The notes: generated by a model from the sequence alone, not told the origin. 53,953 nucleotides of DNA from Isohypsibius dastychi (GCA_034696485.1 JAQIWT010000026.1:1-53953), one strand, 5' to 3'; positions 1 to 11,955 are shown, counted from the stretch's first letter. Numbers and translations: made by a program.

Positions 1-120
1 GCAGATTCCCGCCCGCTCCCCGCCCGCTACTCGTCTGCTCCCGCCACGCTGCCCGCCTGGAAAAAGCGGAGGCGGGCGGAAAAAACGGGAAAAGCGGGAC
101 ACCGCCACCAAGGCGGCCCA
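1..120. repeat. GC-rich short tandem/inverted repeat at window edge
   Basis: The decamer CCCGCCCGCT occurs at 8-17 and 19-28, with degenerate copies near 40-60. The stretch 65-100 carries the complementary G-rich form (GGCGGGCGG, ACGGGAAAAGCGGG). This is unlike the rest of the window in base composition. It may be the end of a dispersed repeat or a transposon terminus that continues left of the window; no coding capacity is visible. Confidence 0.5.
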
Positions 121-1141
121 AGACTGGTGGACACGCATACTCGATATTCCCTTGGATAGTTCATTTTGAGAACGCTTACAGGTTTCGCATGAGTTCACAC
201 CTACATGCTCGATCAAAGTATATTTGTAGTTACCCTGATATTTTCTACTCCAAACTGCAAAGCTTGCTGGTCACCTCCAGTTGACTGGCAGATGACTCGG
301 GGATTATTAGAAATAACATTTTAAGAATTAATCTACGAAGATCCTCCGTGACTGAAAAATTGAAATTGACTGTTGCCGGTCGCCGGGCGCTTTGAATTGC
401 GTGGTGAAAAATTTTCCAATGCGGTTAATCGGCAGAAGGGTTTCGGTGTAGACAGCGGTGGTTCTCTTGGTATTCAGGCTCACGTCTCCCTCATATTTAG
501 CAATAGGATACACCTTTACGCTACTGGCTCCTGTCGAGCACAGGTCAAAGTGAACCATGCTTGAAGTTACGGTGACGTACACGTACCTTCAAAATTTCAT
601 TCAGTTTTTATTATATCAACTCGCCCTTATCAAGACATTTTGTAATAACAGGGACCGAGTGAACTTCACGCTGTTTGGTGTGAATTCATAGGTATTCAAC
701 ATTCGATCTCACAATTTTGCTAAACGTAGCAGCGTTGATTTCCAGGCTTCGTTAAAATCAAGTGTTCTCCGGTTCGTTGTCAGTTGCGTTTTGCGAGCTT
801 TACCGTACCAGTTACAACGACAACACAAGAACACTGACGCTTGCTAAGCGGTAAGGTAGCAGTGCCACCGGGATACTGCCCAGCTGACTGTGCCCCCCCC
901 CCCCCTCTGAAAATGAGAAACTGTGACTCGCGAAAAACTCTTCTAGATCCATTTTTTGCGACAACTGTTGGTACTCTGAGCTTTGGAATCTTTTCTTTAT
1001 CGGGAGTAAGTGAGGATAGTTCCACCTGATCACGATTCTTTCGTGCTCATACTGGTGTTTTGCTATCCCTACCCTCAGTTGATCTGGATTTTGTTTATCC
1101 CATCTTTCTGTTCCGATCTTGGTCGCCTGGGCCAGTCCAAA
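121..1141. other. Intergenic, upstream of Rab10
   Basis: About 1 kb without a gene I can support. It holds an 84-codon minus-strand ORF (328-582) with no recognisable family and a 13-base C run at 893-905. The last 100-200 bases should contain the Rab10 promoter and 5' UTR. I see no clear TATA box. Confidence 0.4.
893..905 (+). repeat. Poly(dC) tract, 13 bases
   Basis: Uninterrupted run of 13 C on the plus strand, about 240 bases upstream of the Rab10 start codon. Similar runs of 12, 13 and 22 bases occur at 8881, 12574 and 38697 (the last as G), all between coding exons. Confidence 0.9.
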
Positions 1142-2088
1142 ATGGCCAAACGCTCTTACGACTTGTTGTTCAAACTGTTGCTTATCGGAGATTCAGGAGT
1201 GGGGAAAACATGCATACTGTTTCGATTTTCTGACGATGCCTTCAATACAACGTTCATATCAACAATTGGTGAGCTTTATTCTTGATCGTCTTTGGATGTC
1301 TATGCGCAATGGAATGCTATTGTAGGCATTGATTTCAAGATAAAAACAATCGAAATGCGAGGGAAGAAAATCAAGCTACAGATTTGGTAAGCTAACGCTT
1401 ATTTTGGAGAAACTTCCACATGGACTTTTGTTTCCTAAACAGGGACACTGCCGGACAGGAACGGTTCCATACAATCACGACTTCGTACTATCGAGGAGCT
1501 ATGGGAATCATGCTGGTGTACGATATCACACAGCCCAAAAGTTTTGACAACATAGCAAAATGGCTTCGAAATATTGAAGAGGTACGATGACGAATCTGAG
1601 TTTTTGATTGATCAAATAGAGCTGACTCAATCCGTTTGTTGTGATAGCACGCCAATGAAGACGTGGAAAAGATGCTTTTGGGTAACAAATGTGATATGGA
1701 GGATAAAAGGGCCATCAGCCGGGAACGTGGAGAGGCCATTGCCCGCCAGCATGGAATCCGATTTCTGGAGACAAGCGCAAAAGCAAATATCAATGTAGAA
1801 CGCGCCTTCTATGAGTTATCTGAAGCGATTCTTGATAAGGTGTCAAGGGTGAGTTGCATTTCCGGTTGTAAACAATGTGAAGCGAACATGATTTTGAAGA
1901 AGTCTTTCGATGAATTTAATGATATTCTTCCCTTGCCATATCATGTTCTGAAAATTTGTGGGAAATCGAAGCTTTGAATTTTAAAATGACTCATTTTTTT
2001 CTAGGCTCCTGGAGGCGCTGGTGGTAACGAACCCCCGCAGAGCTTACCACCAAGTGTTGGATCTAAAGTCGGCAAGTGTTGCACGTAA
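1142..2088 (+). CDS. RAB10: Small GTPase Rab10
   Basis: Rab10 directs exocytic and endosomal recycling vesicles to the plasma membrane. Exons: 1142-1268, 1326-1386, 1443-1581, 1648-1839, 2005-2088, joined in frame to give 200 residues, the usual Rab10 length. All GTPase motifs are present: P-loop GDSGVGKT (16-23), switch I TFISTIGIDF, switch II DTAGQE (64-69), NKCD (122-125) and SAK (152-154). The start [20 protein letters not shown] and the [16 protein letters not shown] segment favour Rab10 over its close relative Rab8. The C-terminus KCCT supplies two cysteines for geranylgeranylation. The gene is convergent with DROSHA, and only about 290 bases separate the two stop codons. Confidence 0.96.
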
Positions 2089-2379
2089 AACCATGTCGAA
2101 TCGCCAAATTTTTGAACGTCGGTATCTCCAAGAATTCTTGCTAGCAAAATTCATTCATGTGTCGCGAAAGTAAATGTTACGTTTGGGTTGGTGTGTCATT
2201 TAGTTGTTCTAATCATAAAAGTGAATAATATCAATATGAACAACCTTTTCTGACAAAATATTCGCTTTTTTATATCCGTGAGCTGGAATCAACTTTTTTG
2301 TGAGTTTCATTAAAATTGCTTCCATTCTGCGTCAACCAACAAAAACAAAACAAATACGAGTTAGTATTAACTATAACAA

Positions 2380-5300
2380 TCACCGCTTTTGCCTATGTCG
2401 ATTTTGCGCAGCGACAGCGCGTTTTGCAAAATCTCTTTGACGTGAAACGTCCTGACAGAACATGGGATGATTCAGCGCAGCTTCCGCCGCGGCTTCCTCC
2501 GCCAGTTTTGTGTTGGAAGCCGATCCAGTCGCCAACCTTTCGTCATTCAGATAAACAGCAACATCGTAGGATCGGTTATTGCTTGGTCCAACTTTGTTGA
2601 TAACCCTGCAATCACAACGAAATTAATCACATAGTCAGGATAAGCCGGTATCGATCCGATGTCATTTAGAAGTTTACTTGTAAAAGGGAACATTTGGAGC
2701 AGCGCCGTCATTACGCTTCATTGTAAGACATGACTGCTGGAGGCGAGATTTGGGATCACTCCAAGCCTGATTAGCGATGAAATCGGTCAGTTTCGGATAA
2801 AAGGTGACCTTACAAAATCGATGGCAGACAGTCAGGCCTTGGTCCAAGTACAGCGCTCCCAGAAACGCTGCAACAATGAATTTAACACATAATTACAAGA
2901 ACTGGATAAATGAACACACCTTCTATCAGATCAGCCTTGTCTTTGAGTTTTAAATCGAAAACAGACTCGGACTTCGCAGCATCCTGTTGTCTGATGTAGA
3001 ATTTCGTCATTCCTAATTCATCGCAAACGAAAGCCTGGGTCTTGTTGCTGACTAGCGAGCTTCTTAGGAGAGATAAATGACCCTCGTGATGCTTTGGGAA
3101 ATGCTTGAAAACGTAGTCGGAAACGAGAAGCTGCAAGACTGTATCTCCAAGGAATTCCAGCCGCTGATTATTTCCGCTATAACAAAAAATAAATATTTCG
3201 TTCGTTTTGATTACATGGGAAGCAGTTTTACAGTGTGATCGGGTTTTCATGGATGCTACGAGATGAGAATGCGTTTGCAAGAAGTCTAATGTGGTTGAAC
3301 TGAATTCCGACTGTTTCCTCAAACTTCTCCATTCTCTGGAGTAATTCATGGGTTGGAATCAAGTGTCTGTCACCAAATGGATATTCCGCCTGTGAAAAAA
3401 ATAATCAGAAATAATATCATGATAGAATATAAATAAATGTAGATAAATATCAAAAAAATTAATGAATACAGAAGTATACAAATAAATCGAAAATAAAAAC
3501 AAATAATTATACGGTATAAATAAACAGAACATCTGTAAATAATCAGTGAAAATCCTTGTTCGGGAAAGCTTGGTAGCTGCATACCCGGCCAATGTGACAA
3601 GGAGGATATTTCCACACAGCTTTCAAATGATCGTCATCGACAAACAGCCTCGCATTCAAAGCGCGGCATAAAAGGTCATCGACAAACCGAATTCCACCAT
3701 CCATATAAATAGCTCCACAAATCGCTTCGAAACAATTAGCCGTCGCATGCCGGTCCGTGATACGTTTCCGGGAACTTTCTTCTCTTCCATGTAGAATCAG
3801 GAGATAATGACTCAAATGGTACACTTCCGCCAGAACGGCAAGTTGGTTATTTTGGACAAGAGTTGAGCGGAATGTCGCTAACCCTCCTTCTTGAATACTC
3901 GGGAAAATCAAGAACAATCTCAGCGAAGTCAGAAATTCCAAAACAGCGTCACCCAAAAATTCCAGTCGTTCGTAATTTCGAATTGGAGATGCCATTTCAT
4001 CATCCGCTCCAAGTTGAGCCATCGTGTAGATTAGAGTTTTCATGCCGGATTTCGGAAGAACTTCCGCTTGTCCGTAGACTCGTTTGCGGATACCGAGATT
4101 ACTCTGTGAGTTCCGAATATGATCCGGATTGGTTCCGGTGATGGATTTGCAAGAAGGATGTGTCAGTGCAAGCGTTAGAAGATTTCTGTCGTTGAATTTG
4201 TATTCCAGTTGCTCTTCTAACAGATCCAAGGACATATGGTAACGATAATGAAAGGAAATCCAAGGTACAAGCAGACCCCACTGAAAAATACAAAAATGGG
4301 TAATAAAAATGAAACAAAACGAAAAAATGACAAAAAAGAAGTGAATATTATTATAAATAAATAAATAACTATTACGAAAATGTAATTCAACAAAATGAAA
4401 AAACAGATTATGAAGTTACAGTAACTTGTCAACTGAATGATATTATGGTGGTTAACATCAATGAAATTAAAAAGTGTCATCAGACCTGAGCAATATCACT
4501 TCGAATTCCGCTCGAGAAAAATCCTCTCGATTTCTTCACAACAGAGATTTCCTTCTTAACTCTCGAATTCCGCATCATAGAATCGACGATGTTTTGCTGT
4601 TCCCGCAACTTCATTTTATCTTCCGGTGAAACTTGTTCCTTGTTCTTGCTCTCCATAATTGCTCGCATCTTCTCCAGCTTCTTCACCGCAATGTCAACAC
4701 CGGCGTCAGTGTTTTTCGAAGACTTCGTGGTAAAGTGAACCAAAACCGGCCATCCATTCCCTGATTTATCGTCGTCCTTGTCAATCTGGTCCACGCGGAT
4801 TGCAGCCGGCTTCCGACCTGGATTGAGCGCGATTGTTCCCCGAATTGGATTCACATGTTCTTGAAATGAGCAATCCGGAGCCACGCGCAACCATTCAGTA
4901 TCAATTTCGTTGAACATGGGTTGAAAGTGCTTGATAAAGTGATCTAAAACAGCGCTCATCGGAGCGACATCGATGACGTCGCCAACACTACGTCCAAACA
5001 CCGGAAGTACATGCACCGGGTCGCAAATATTATCCTGATGTTCGAAGCATGCTGCTTTTGCTTTCCAGTCTTTCAGCTCCAAAATATCGACGAAAATGTA
5101 TTTTGAGATTAGTAATAAATCATCTAGGACGAAACTCTTGGGGACGGGTATTTCAGTGAGAGATACGCGGTAGACCACGTTCAAGCGCGAAGTAACGGCA
5201 TCCGGATACTGAAAAACCAGAAGCATTGATTTTAATCTCGCGAATTCATTTTGATAAAGAAAAAAAAGCGCTCAAAATTAATCATTTGAATAACCTTAAA

Positions 5301-6961
5301 AGAATGTCTTATTAAATTTACTTACGTTGTTTAATTTGACATGGGAGAACAAACACAACCCTTGGAAGGAGCAGTCACATCCACCATGACGGACAATTGT
5401 GGGTTCCGAAGTGGAAAAGTTTACTGTCGGTTCAAGATGGACTTGGTAGCAGAATAATTTATCGGCGTTATTGGTTAGTGGATCACAGACGAATTTTTGC
5501 TTTTCTTCTCCCACGAAATGTCCGTGCTTTGTACCGTATCCACGAAGCACCTTACTACAGCAGCATGCTTTGCCATCGTTTAGCTATTTAGCAGACTGGT
5601 AAGTTTATTAGCAAAATTTTCATTTGGAGTATCAACTCACGCGATTTTTAGCGTTGTAAGGAAGATCTTCGTGGAGCAGATAGCGACTGCTTTTAGACTT
5701 TCCCACCTTGTCTTTTTCGGGCTTTTTCTTCGGCTGATTTTTTTTGTCGTTCACCTCATTTTCAGTTTCGTCGGACGAGCTTTCCCCACCTTCTTCTGCG
5801 ATTCCTAAAAAACCTCAGGGTTGCACTGAAACGATCAAAACTTAATCGCAATGTGTCTACTTTTCTTATTCGCGCGATCGAACTCTTTGAGAATTCTGGT
5901 TCGAAACAATTCATGCATCTGCTTCAGTTTTTCCGTGACCGTAACGTACGACCCTTCGTCTTTGTAAAATTCACTTGACTCCAAGAACCGATAGGGGGTG
6001 ATCTTGGTTTGCGCGATTGTATTCGGACGGTCAGGAATGTAAGCAGTCGGCCTTCCGGTTGCATGGTGGTTGCTGGGATTTGTTCTCACTAGAAATCAAA
6101 AGCTGCATAAAATTATTAGATTCAAGTAAATTATTTTTACCGCTCGTAGTCGTACGATGATCGTCCTTCGTCGATCGACTCGAAGAGGATTTCGAATTTG
6201 ATTTGCAATCACTCGTAGACGCCGATCGCGAACGCTCCGAAGAGTTACTTTGATGGCGGCCGGAAGAGGAGGTTGATCTTGGATATCGATCAGCTGCAAA
6301 TAAATTACACCTGTACGAACTAAACGCATCCATAAAAGTTTTAGCTATTCTGTTGGAACTCACGATGATCCGCCCTTATTTTGGTAGGTGAATCCACGCG
6401 ACTTCTTCTGTTCAGTTCCGAATTTGTATTAACTGAACCTGTGCAGAGTCGCTTCGCATGTGGCTGATCCAAACTACGAGGTTCCGCACATGATGAACCA
6501 AAATTCTCGCTTTCTCGCTCAGACGGTCGGTACCCAAGGGACGAGTTTTGACTCACACCAACAGGTCCAACAATCAAAGCGGGCTGCGAAGCAAAATTCG
6601 CCACTGCTGGCGAAAAAGGTGGCATTTCTTGCATGCTGCGAACAATTGGTTGCTGAGTATGGGGAAAAGGTGGACGCGCAACATTATTCAGAAATCCAGA
6701 AGGGGCTGGCGGCGGTGGAAGTCGAAAATTTGGAATAATCGGAAAGCGCGGAGGAGGTGGTGCAGCAGGTTTCAGAGGTGGGCAACTTGGGGGACGTGGT
6801 GTCAGAGGAAAAGACTGCGGATTCGTGGATGAAAATCCATTTTGATTAAATTGCGATGGCGCTGCTGGTTGGAGCTGAACTTGACTTGCAAACAAACGCG
6901 ATTTCCTCTTCCCCGATGATCTTGGGTCCAAACTTCTAGGGTCATACCTAGACTCCGACAT
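2380..6961 (-). CDS. DROSHA: Drosha, nuclear RNase III of the Microprocessor
   Basis: Cleaves primary microRNA hairpins in the nucleus together with DGCR8/Pasha. Eleven exons on the minus strand: 6961-6364, 6293-6141, 6088-5861, 5804-5641, 5583-5326, 5208-4486, 4280-3585, 3389-3232, 3176-2920, 2867-2678, 2605-2380. They sum to 1,216 residues (human about 1,370). Order: Pro-rich then Ser/Arg-rich N-terminus (1-250), an acidic/lysine linker, the central domain (HEDLPYN, NDGKACCCS, PLTNNADKLF), RNase IIIa with signature LEFLGDAV at 814-821, RNase IIIb with LEFLGDTV near 999-1006 and a conserved acidic EAFLGALYLD, then a C-terminal dsRBD (about 1145-1205). The catalytic acidic signatures are intact in both RNase domains. 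The two domains and the single dsRBD exclude Dicer. Two introns (3390-3584, 4281-4485) are strongly AT-rich. Confidence 0.97.
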
Positions 6962-7376
6962 CCGGGCAGCAGAAACAATTCAGAAACAGCTTACTCCTTA
7001 ATTCGAAACTGGGAAATTAAAATAGACCGATCGAACCAATTTCGAAACACAGAATCTGCGAAATTTCGATTAACGATGCGATGGCGTACTGATAAAGAAA
7101 CCCAACATCATCCTGTGTGTTTAGGTACCAAGGGTCTAAGACCACATCCCGCCCCCCTGGGGTCTTTCAAAATCACCCGGGACGCCAATGATCGAAAACG
7201 TCGGCTCGGCCTGGGAGAAAAAGGGAAGTTACCAAACTATTCCGAAAACAGTCGTGGCTGTTGGCTTCATGTTAAAATATGTTCTGCAAGCAAGTTCTTT
7301 GTGAATTTTCTCGTTTCTGGGCCGGAATTCTTAAGTGCCCGTGTGGTTTCCGCATGCAAGTGCTTCCGGTTTCTAT
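6962..7376. other. Intergenic, upstream of DROSHA
   Basis: About 415 bases upstream of the DROSHA start codon (minus) and of a small plus-strand ORF. It probably holds the DROSHA promoter. I see no TATA box and no coding exon. Confidence 0.4.
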
Positions 7377-7562
7377 ATGACACCGATAAGCCGCACTGAC
7401 CGGAAACTCATGTCGGCACTGGCAGAGTTCAAGGACAAGCATCTGCCACAGAGCCGTGATGTTGTTACAAGGCTGACCGGTTCGTTCGTAGAACAACTAG
7501 TGCGTGACAAACAAAATCCGTGTTATGCTCAAGTCCTGGAGTATTTAACGCAAGCATTTTAA
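7377..7562 (+). CDS. Small orphan ORF, 61 residues
   Basis: I do not recognise this ORF. It runs from ATG 7377 to TAA 7560-7562 and ends three bases before a tRNA gene. The predicted peptide is hydrophilic and probably helical (for example RTDRKLMSALAEFKDKHLP and VEQLVRDKQNP), with one Cys and no signal peptide or membrane segment. It could be a micropeptide gene, the last exon of a longer gene with exons further upstream, or chance. The composition looks more protein-like than neighbouring shadow frames, but there is no family match, so confidence is low. Confidence 0.25.
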   Translation: MTPISRTDRKLMSALAEFKDKHLPQSRDVVTRLTGSFVEQLVRDKQNPCYAQVLEYLTQAF

Positions 7563-7565
7563 CAA

Positions 7566-7659
7566 CCGACGATAGCTCAGTTGGTAGAGCGGACGGCTGT
7601 AGTAGACTTGACCGCGCTCGGTCACCGTCAGGTCCTGAGTTCAATTCTCAGTCGTCGGA
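7566..7659 (+). tRNA. tRNA-Tyr (GTA) with a 21-nt intron
   Basis: The acceptor stem CCGACGA (7566-7572) pairs with TCGTCGG (7652-7658), followed by discriminator A7659. The D arm TAGCTCAGTTGGTAGAGC matches the A box. The anticodon stem GACGG (7592-7596) pairs with CCGTC (7625-7629), with anticodon GTA at 7599-7601. A 21-base intron (7603-7623) sits one base 3' of the anticodon, the canonical place in eukaryotic tRNA-Tyr. The T arm is ctgag-TTCAATT-ctcag (7635-7651). A T run (7666-7670) is a likely Pol III terminator. Confidence 0.96.
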
Positions 7660-7665
7660 AATATC

Positions 7666-7670
7666 TTTTT
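7666..7670 (+). terminator. Pol III oligo(T) terminator of tRNA-Tyr
   Basis: Five T residues starting seven bases after the tRNA discriminator base, the usual spacing for RNA polymerase III termination. Confidence 0.7.
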
Positions 7671-8023
7671 ATCCCGTTTTTAGAGACACACACTTGTACG
7701 CTCGAACTCTACTATGCACGAATTCGAATTTAACAACTACTTGATACCAAATTTTGGTAAAGACAGCCGTATTCATATTTAAACTGAGGTTTATAAGTAG
7801 TGTTTATTGTGGTGTTTATTAGCAGTATTCGCCAAGGCTTGGAATTGGGATATTGGACTAAATGGCGCAAAATAAAAGTGGTCGTCATCGCAATTAAAGA
7901 GTTTTCCAAATTGCAAACCAAGAATGGAAAAGAATACGTTTCACGGCTCTAGTTAAGAAGAAAGACAAATCAACCCAAGAACCAAAATCGATCGGTACTA
8001 CAATAAAAAATATGTCAAAAAAT
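7671..8023. other. Intergenic between tRNA-Tyr and VAMP4-like gene
   Basis: About 350 AT-rich bases without a supportable gene. It should contain the 3' UTR of the minus-strand VAMP gene. Confidence 0.4.
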
Positions 8024-8675
8024 TCAGGCTTTCGCTTTATTCTTTTCCGCTTGTGTCACGGAAACGGCCACGATGATCGCGATAACTGCAAGGATGGCGA
8101 ATCCGATGATAAGCTTCATTTTGCAGTTCTGCCACCACATTCGCCTTCTGACTTGTGTTGCTCCTCTTCGAAACTGATCGGCATTCACCTAACAAAATTG
8201 TAAAATTGTAAAATTCATCCAATCGAAATGAATATTACAACAATAAATTCGAAAACTACAGTTTCGTGAACCAGCTCGAAACAAAAACAACAAAAACACG
8301 ATTTTCCACCTCTAACACTCACGTTCAGGTTTTCAGATCGTGATTCCAACGTGTCCAAATTTTCGCCGCGTTCTAGAATTTTGTTGATATTGTCTTGCAT
8401 GACCTATTGAACAAACAACAATACATTAATCCAAAGCAGACGAATAACAGGAGGAAAGAGGACACCATCTCAATTTTGATTACCGTCATGACGCCATGGA
8501 CTTGCTGCTGAACTCCTGCCACTTTATCCCCAGGTTGTCGAGAAGTGCCTGCATTTCGTCCGGATCCAGAAGCGCCAATCAGCTCGTCATCTGAATCTCC
8601 GTTTCCCAGGAGTCTTGATCGTTCACCAGCCGCGCCACGTGCAGCTTCCAGATCGCGATATCCACTGGACGACAT
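8024..8675 (-). CDS. VAMP4: VAMP4-like R-SNARE (synaptobrevin family)
   Basis: R-SNARE for membrane fusion, probably at the trans-Golgi/endosome. Exons 8675-8484, 8403-8323 and 8188-8024 join in frame to 145 residues. An acidic, unstructured N-terminus contains RSRLLGNGDSDDE, resembling the dileucine-plus-acidic-cluster sorting signal of VAMP4. The SNARE helix follows (GVQQQVHGVMTVMQDNINK, ILERGENLDTLESRSENLN), with the zero-layer Arg in ERGENL. After RRRMWWQNCKMK comes one C-terminal membrane helix (IIGFAILAVIAVIVAVSV) and a short lumenal tail. VAMP8 is the alternative, but it lacks the acidic dileucine N-terminus. An in-frame codon seven residues upstream is possible; ATG 8675 is preferred because the sequence after it is conserved in style. 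Confidence 0.88.
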
Positions 8676-9116
8676 TTTTCCGCGCGTTCTACACAATCAG
8701 TATTTTAGTAGGCCAACGCTGGTAGTCAGGGAATTTCTCCAAATCTGCACGTGAGAATAATAATCTCGTTCACTGTGCATCCAAAATCCAGTGAACGGAA
8801 TGCGAATGCGTCATCCAATATTTGGTTTTATCTTGATTGAGATAGTTGATTGTTTTTGCCAAGTGGGTTCGATACAATTGCCCCCCCCCCCCGCACCACA
8901 AAACGGAAAACGTTTGATATAAATTTTCATAAAGCAGAGTGCAGTGCAACCGAGGTTCTGTTTATGTTACTAAGAATTGATACATTTCAGACGTACAAAT
9001 CTAATACGAGATGGCTTTATGCATCCAGGAAGCAAAACCACTTGCAAAAGCGTTCCAGTGAAGTTCAAGGTCAACAAAAAAATCACATTGTTTTGGGAAT
9101 GGCAGAGCCTGGCACA
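8676..9116. other. Intergenic with poly(dC) tract
   Basis: About 440 bases between the VAMP4-like start and the GALNT10 stop. The only notable element is the 12-base C run at 8881-8892. It should contain the VAMP promoter and the GALNT10 3' UTR. Confidence 0.4.
8881..8892 (+). repeat. Poly(dC) tract, 12 bases
   Basis: Uninterrupted run of 12 C flanked by ATTG and GCACC, about 205 bases upstream of the VAMP4-like start codon. Confidence 0.9.
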
Positions 9117-11955
9117 TCAGCCAGAATTTAGCTTCGCGAGGGCGGTTGAGTTGAAAGTCTCAAACAACCACTGCTGACTTAACAGGGAATCATCACAGGA
9201 ATTCATGAAAATCTCCCGGCGTTCCGGGTCACAGTCCAAACACCTGCCGGAAACCGGATGAAACAGCTGCCTTTTTGCCTGTAAACCATCAGTTATAATC
9301 ATTAGAACTCACGATTTCTAAATCACCACTTAGAAAGCTTTCATGATAGTATCTTAACTCACTGGAAACTCAACAAAAAATCTAACATGCTGAGTGACGA
9401 TGTTTTTACAATCTCACATGTCTGTAATTCCATAGCTGGTTGCCTTGCATATTATGGCAGTTGTACAGCACAACAGGAGATTTCAGTTCACTTGAAGAAA
9501 CATCAAAGCAGACTGGACGATTTTTAGGCCGCAGATCCTTGTGCCAAGTCAAAGCAAATGACTGAAATGGTCAATCGTCAAACATAAAATCAACCCAAAA
9601 TGATAACTAGCGGGTTGAAACTACACACCTGCTCGCCTCCGTGTTCTGAGTTGTCTTTGATACATGGTTCCAGCGAGAATCTTTCATTTTGACCTTTGAA
9701 TCGGGCGTCGATGCACAAGCTTTTTGCGGCATTTCTTATCTGTAAAAAAACACTATAATATCCGGCAAAGCAGATTACATTCCTTTCAATTGTGAAAACC
9801 CACTTCGCCACTTGCATAATCCGGTGGTTCTACCGGCGGATATCTATCCATCAGGTCAAACGCCACTTCTGTCATGAACCACTTGAACGATTTGCACTTC
9901 AGGGTCTCGCGAAGCTGTTTCTGCTTACTAATATCACCTGACCGAAGAAAACAAAAATCATTTCAGAATAAAAAGGAAGTACTGTATTGCAAAAGTTCTC
10001 AAGTCAAGAGGCGAATTCACCTGTTGCAGTGCTTCGATAATGAGGTCTTTTATCATACAAGAATTCTGCATATTCATCCATCCAAACTTCAGCCACTCGC
10101 CGGTAATTCTGTAAGTAAGTTTTCATAATAAAACGCGAGTACTTGAAGGGATTTTGTGCAGCCTACCCGTCCAACGAAATCCCCGACACCAGGATTGGAA
10201 AAGGGAGCTGTGAATACAACGCTCTGTAACATGGTCAACTTATATACCGGGCATCTACTGTACTTACCGAATTTTCGATAAATGCTGCAAACGAAGATCG
10301 AAATTGTGGACAAGATTTAGAAACGAAAAATGATTCTTCTTACTGGCCGACTCTACTACATGGTGCATCGAGCATCTGTCCCCCACACTGCCATATCTGG
10401 GGATAATAAAAAGGGTCATAGCAAGAGTAAACGTCTACCTGAAAAATCAACAGCTGTCAATCTATTTTATCTCACCTTAAAACTCAGCTCATATTGCTCG
10501 CCGCCCCACACATCCAGCCCTTCATCGTATCCTCCAAGTTCCCAGAAAAATTTCCGGCTTATCGCAAACAGACCACCCGCCATAACCGGGCTCCTGCAAT
10601 CACCAAACAAACAATTTTTTAATAACTGCAGCAATTTAGCGCTTGTTGTTGATGTCGTAAAAAGGTCACAGATACCGGGTCGAATTCTGGACCCAACAGT
10701 AGCAGCCTAGTAAAACTACACAGACACACTCACTTGAACGGCTCAGTTGGATGTTTCAGATCTTCCGGGAGCAGAGGTAAACGCTTGTAAAATAATTCCC
10801 AATCAAACCCACCACGGGCACCTTCATCTTGTGATCGGTACTCAAACGTTTCAAAGTCAATGATGTCTATGAACGGACAAACAGCGGTTTTATAGTTCTC
10901 TGCAATCGGATCTACGACAAAACAAAAGTTAGAATCTCAATATACTCAACCGTTATAAGCAACAGATATCTTACCCAGAAGCGGTGGAAGCCAGTTCGTA
11001 TTCGCTTCGGAATGTGAGTCAAGAAATATCAAGACATCTCCCGTAGCAGCCCGCGCTCCCAGAAGACGAGCTCTAATCAAACCTTCCCTTTTCGGAGCAC
11101 GAACCACTTTCGTCTTTGGCAGATGGTCTTGAATATAATCGTCCAACTTCTTTTTCAGAAACTCTGCACAAATTCAAGTTAATTAATGATTGAGACTTAA
11201 ATCGAGTTCGGTGACCTTTCGAACTGAAGTCGTCCACTAATATAACTTCTTTTATTAGCTCCTCCGGAGATCGCAGAAGAACCGATTTCACGGTCCGAAT
11301 CAATGTTGACCAATGTTCGTTATGAAAGGGTACGATAACACTGACACTCGGCAGGTCTTTACTGTAAAGCTTTTTCTTGCATCTATGAAAACAACACTTG
11401 AACCGAGCGCCGCATTGACCACCGGAAGTCACATACCCCACGTTCCGAATATCTTTAACGGCACGGTCCAATGCTATTTTATCGCTAACAAGAGCGTTGA
11501 ATCCATTTGTTCTGTAGAGCTCGTCTTTGTTTTTTAATTCTTCCGGGGATAAATGAACGGCTGAGCCTTGTTCGCCCGGACCTGTTTTTTCAAGAAATCG
11601 TAGGACATTAAAAATAACAAACAAAATGGGAATCTTACCTTTTCTTTTGAGTTCAGCTTCAATCAGTGCATAATTATGCCAGTCAATCTTCGATTTCAAA
11701 AACTGGAAGGCAAACAGAGAACCATCGATTTTATTAAATCGATTTGACCTCAGAGAATTTTAATTAACTCACTTGGGAAATACCGGCATTTCCGGCAGCC
11801 CAGTAAGAAGACTCAGACTGACTGAATATATTTTCGTAAAATACTTTGCCAACAATTAGCGTGAAAATGGATAAACACAGTCCGGCAAATACGAAGCGGA
11901 TGATCTGCGCCAATCCTCTTCTTCGCCACTTCAATAAATTTAACCACGGTAGCAT
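9117..11955 (-). CDS. GALNT10: Polypeptide N-acetylgalactosaminyltransferase 10-like
   Basis: Golgi type II enzyme that adds GalNAc to Ser/Thr and starts mucin-type O-glycans. Fifteen exons: 11955-11773, 11702-11639, 11581-11437, 11382-11216, 11163-10975, 10911-10734, 10593-10476, 10396-10344, 10284-10268, 10207-10167, 10108-10021, 9937-9804, 9739-9629, 9561-9418, 9278-9117; 597 residues (human GALNT10 603). A short cytosolic tail and membrane anchor (about 17-40) come first, then the GT-A domain with VDDFS, the DSH metal motif (235-237), the Gal/GalNAc-T motif [12 protein letters not shown] (to 348) and GHIYRKF. A ricin-type lectin domain follows (about 460-597). The end [10 protein letters not shown]...QQWLFE...NSTALAKLN matches GALNT10 more closely than other members I recall. 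Exon 9 is only 17 nt. Confidence 0.95.

Noticed and set aside
328-582. 84-codon minus-strand ORF near the left edge
   Set aside because: Reads partly protein-like, but it is flanked by a possible donor upstream (TTGAAG/GTACGT) and an acceptor-like TTTTTCAG inside, so the segment may be intronic. No family match.
780-1033. Overlapping ORFs across the poly(dC) run
   Set aside because: They depend on reading through 13 C and give Pro- or Gly-runs; no splice context or homology.
3863-4141. 92-codon plus-strand ORF inside DROSHA
   Set aside because: Antisense shadow of the RNase IIIa exon.
6460-6832. Two plus-strand ORFs of 92-94 codons
   Set aside because: Antisense of the Pro-rich first exon of DROSHA.
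8850-9177. Plus-strand ORFs of 66-93 codons beside the poly(dC) run
   Set aside because: No splice signals or family resemblance; they overlap the GALNT10 3' region.
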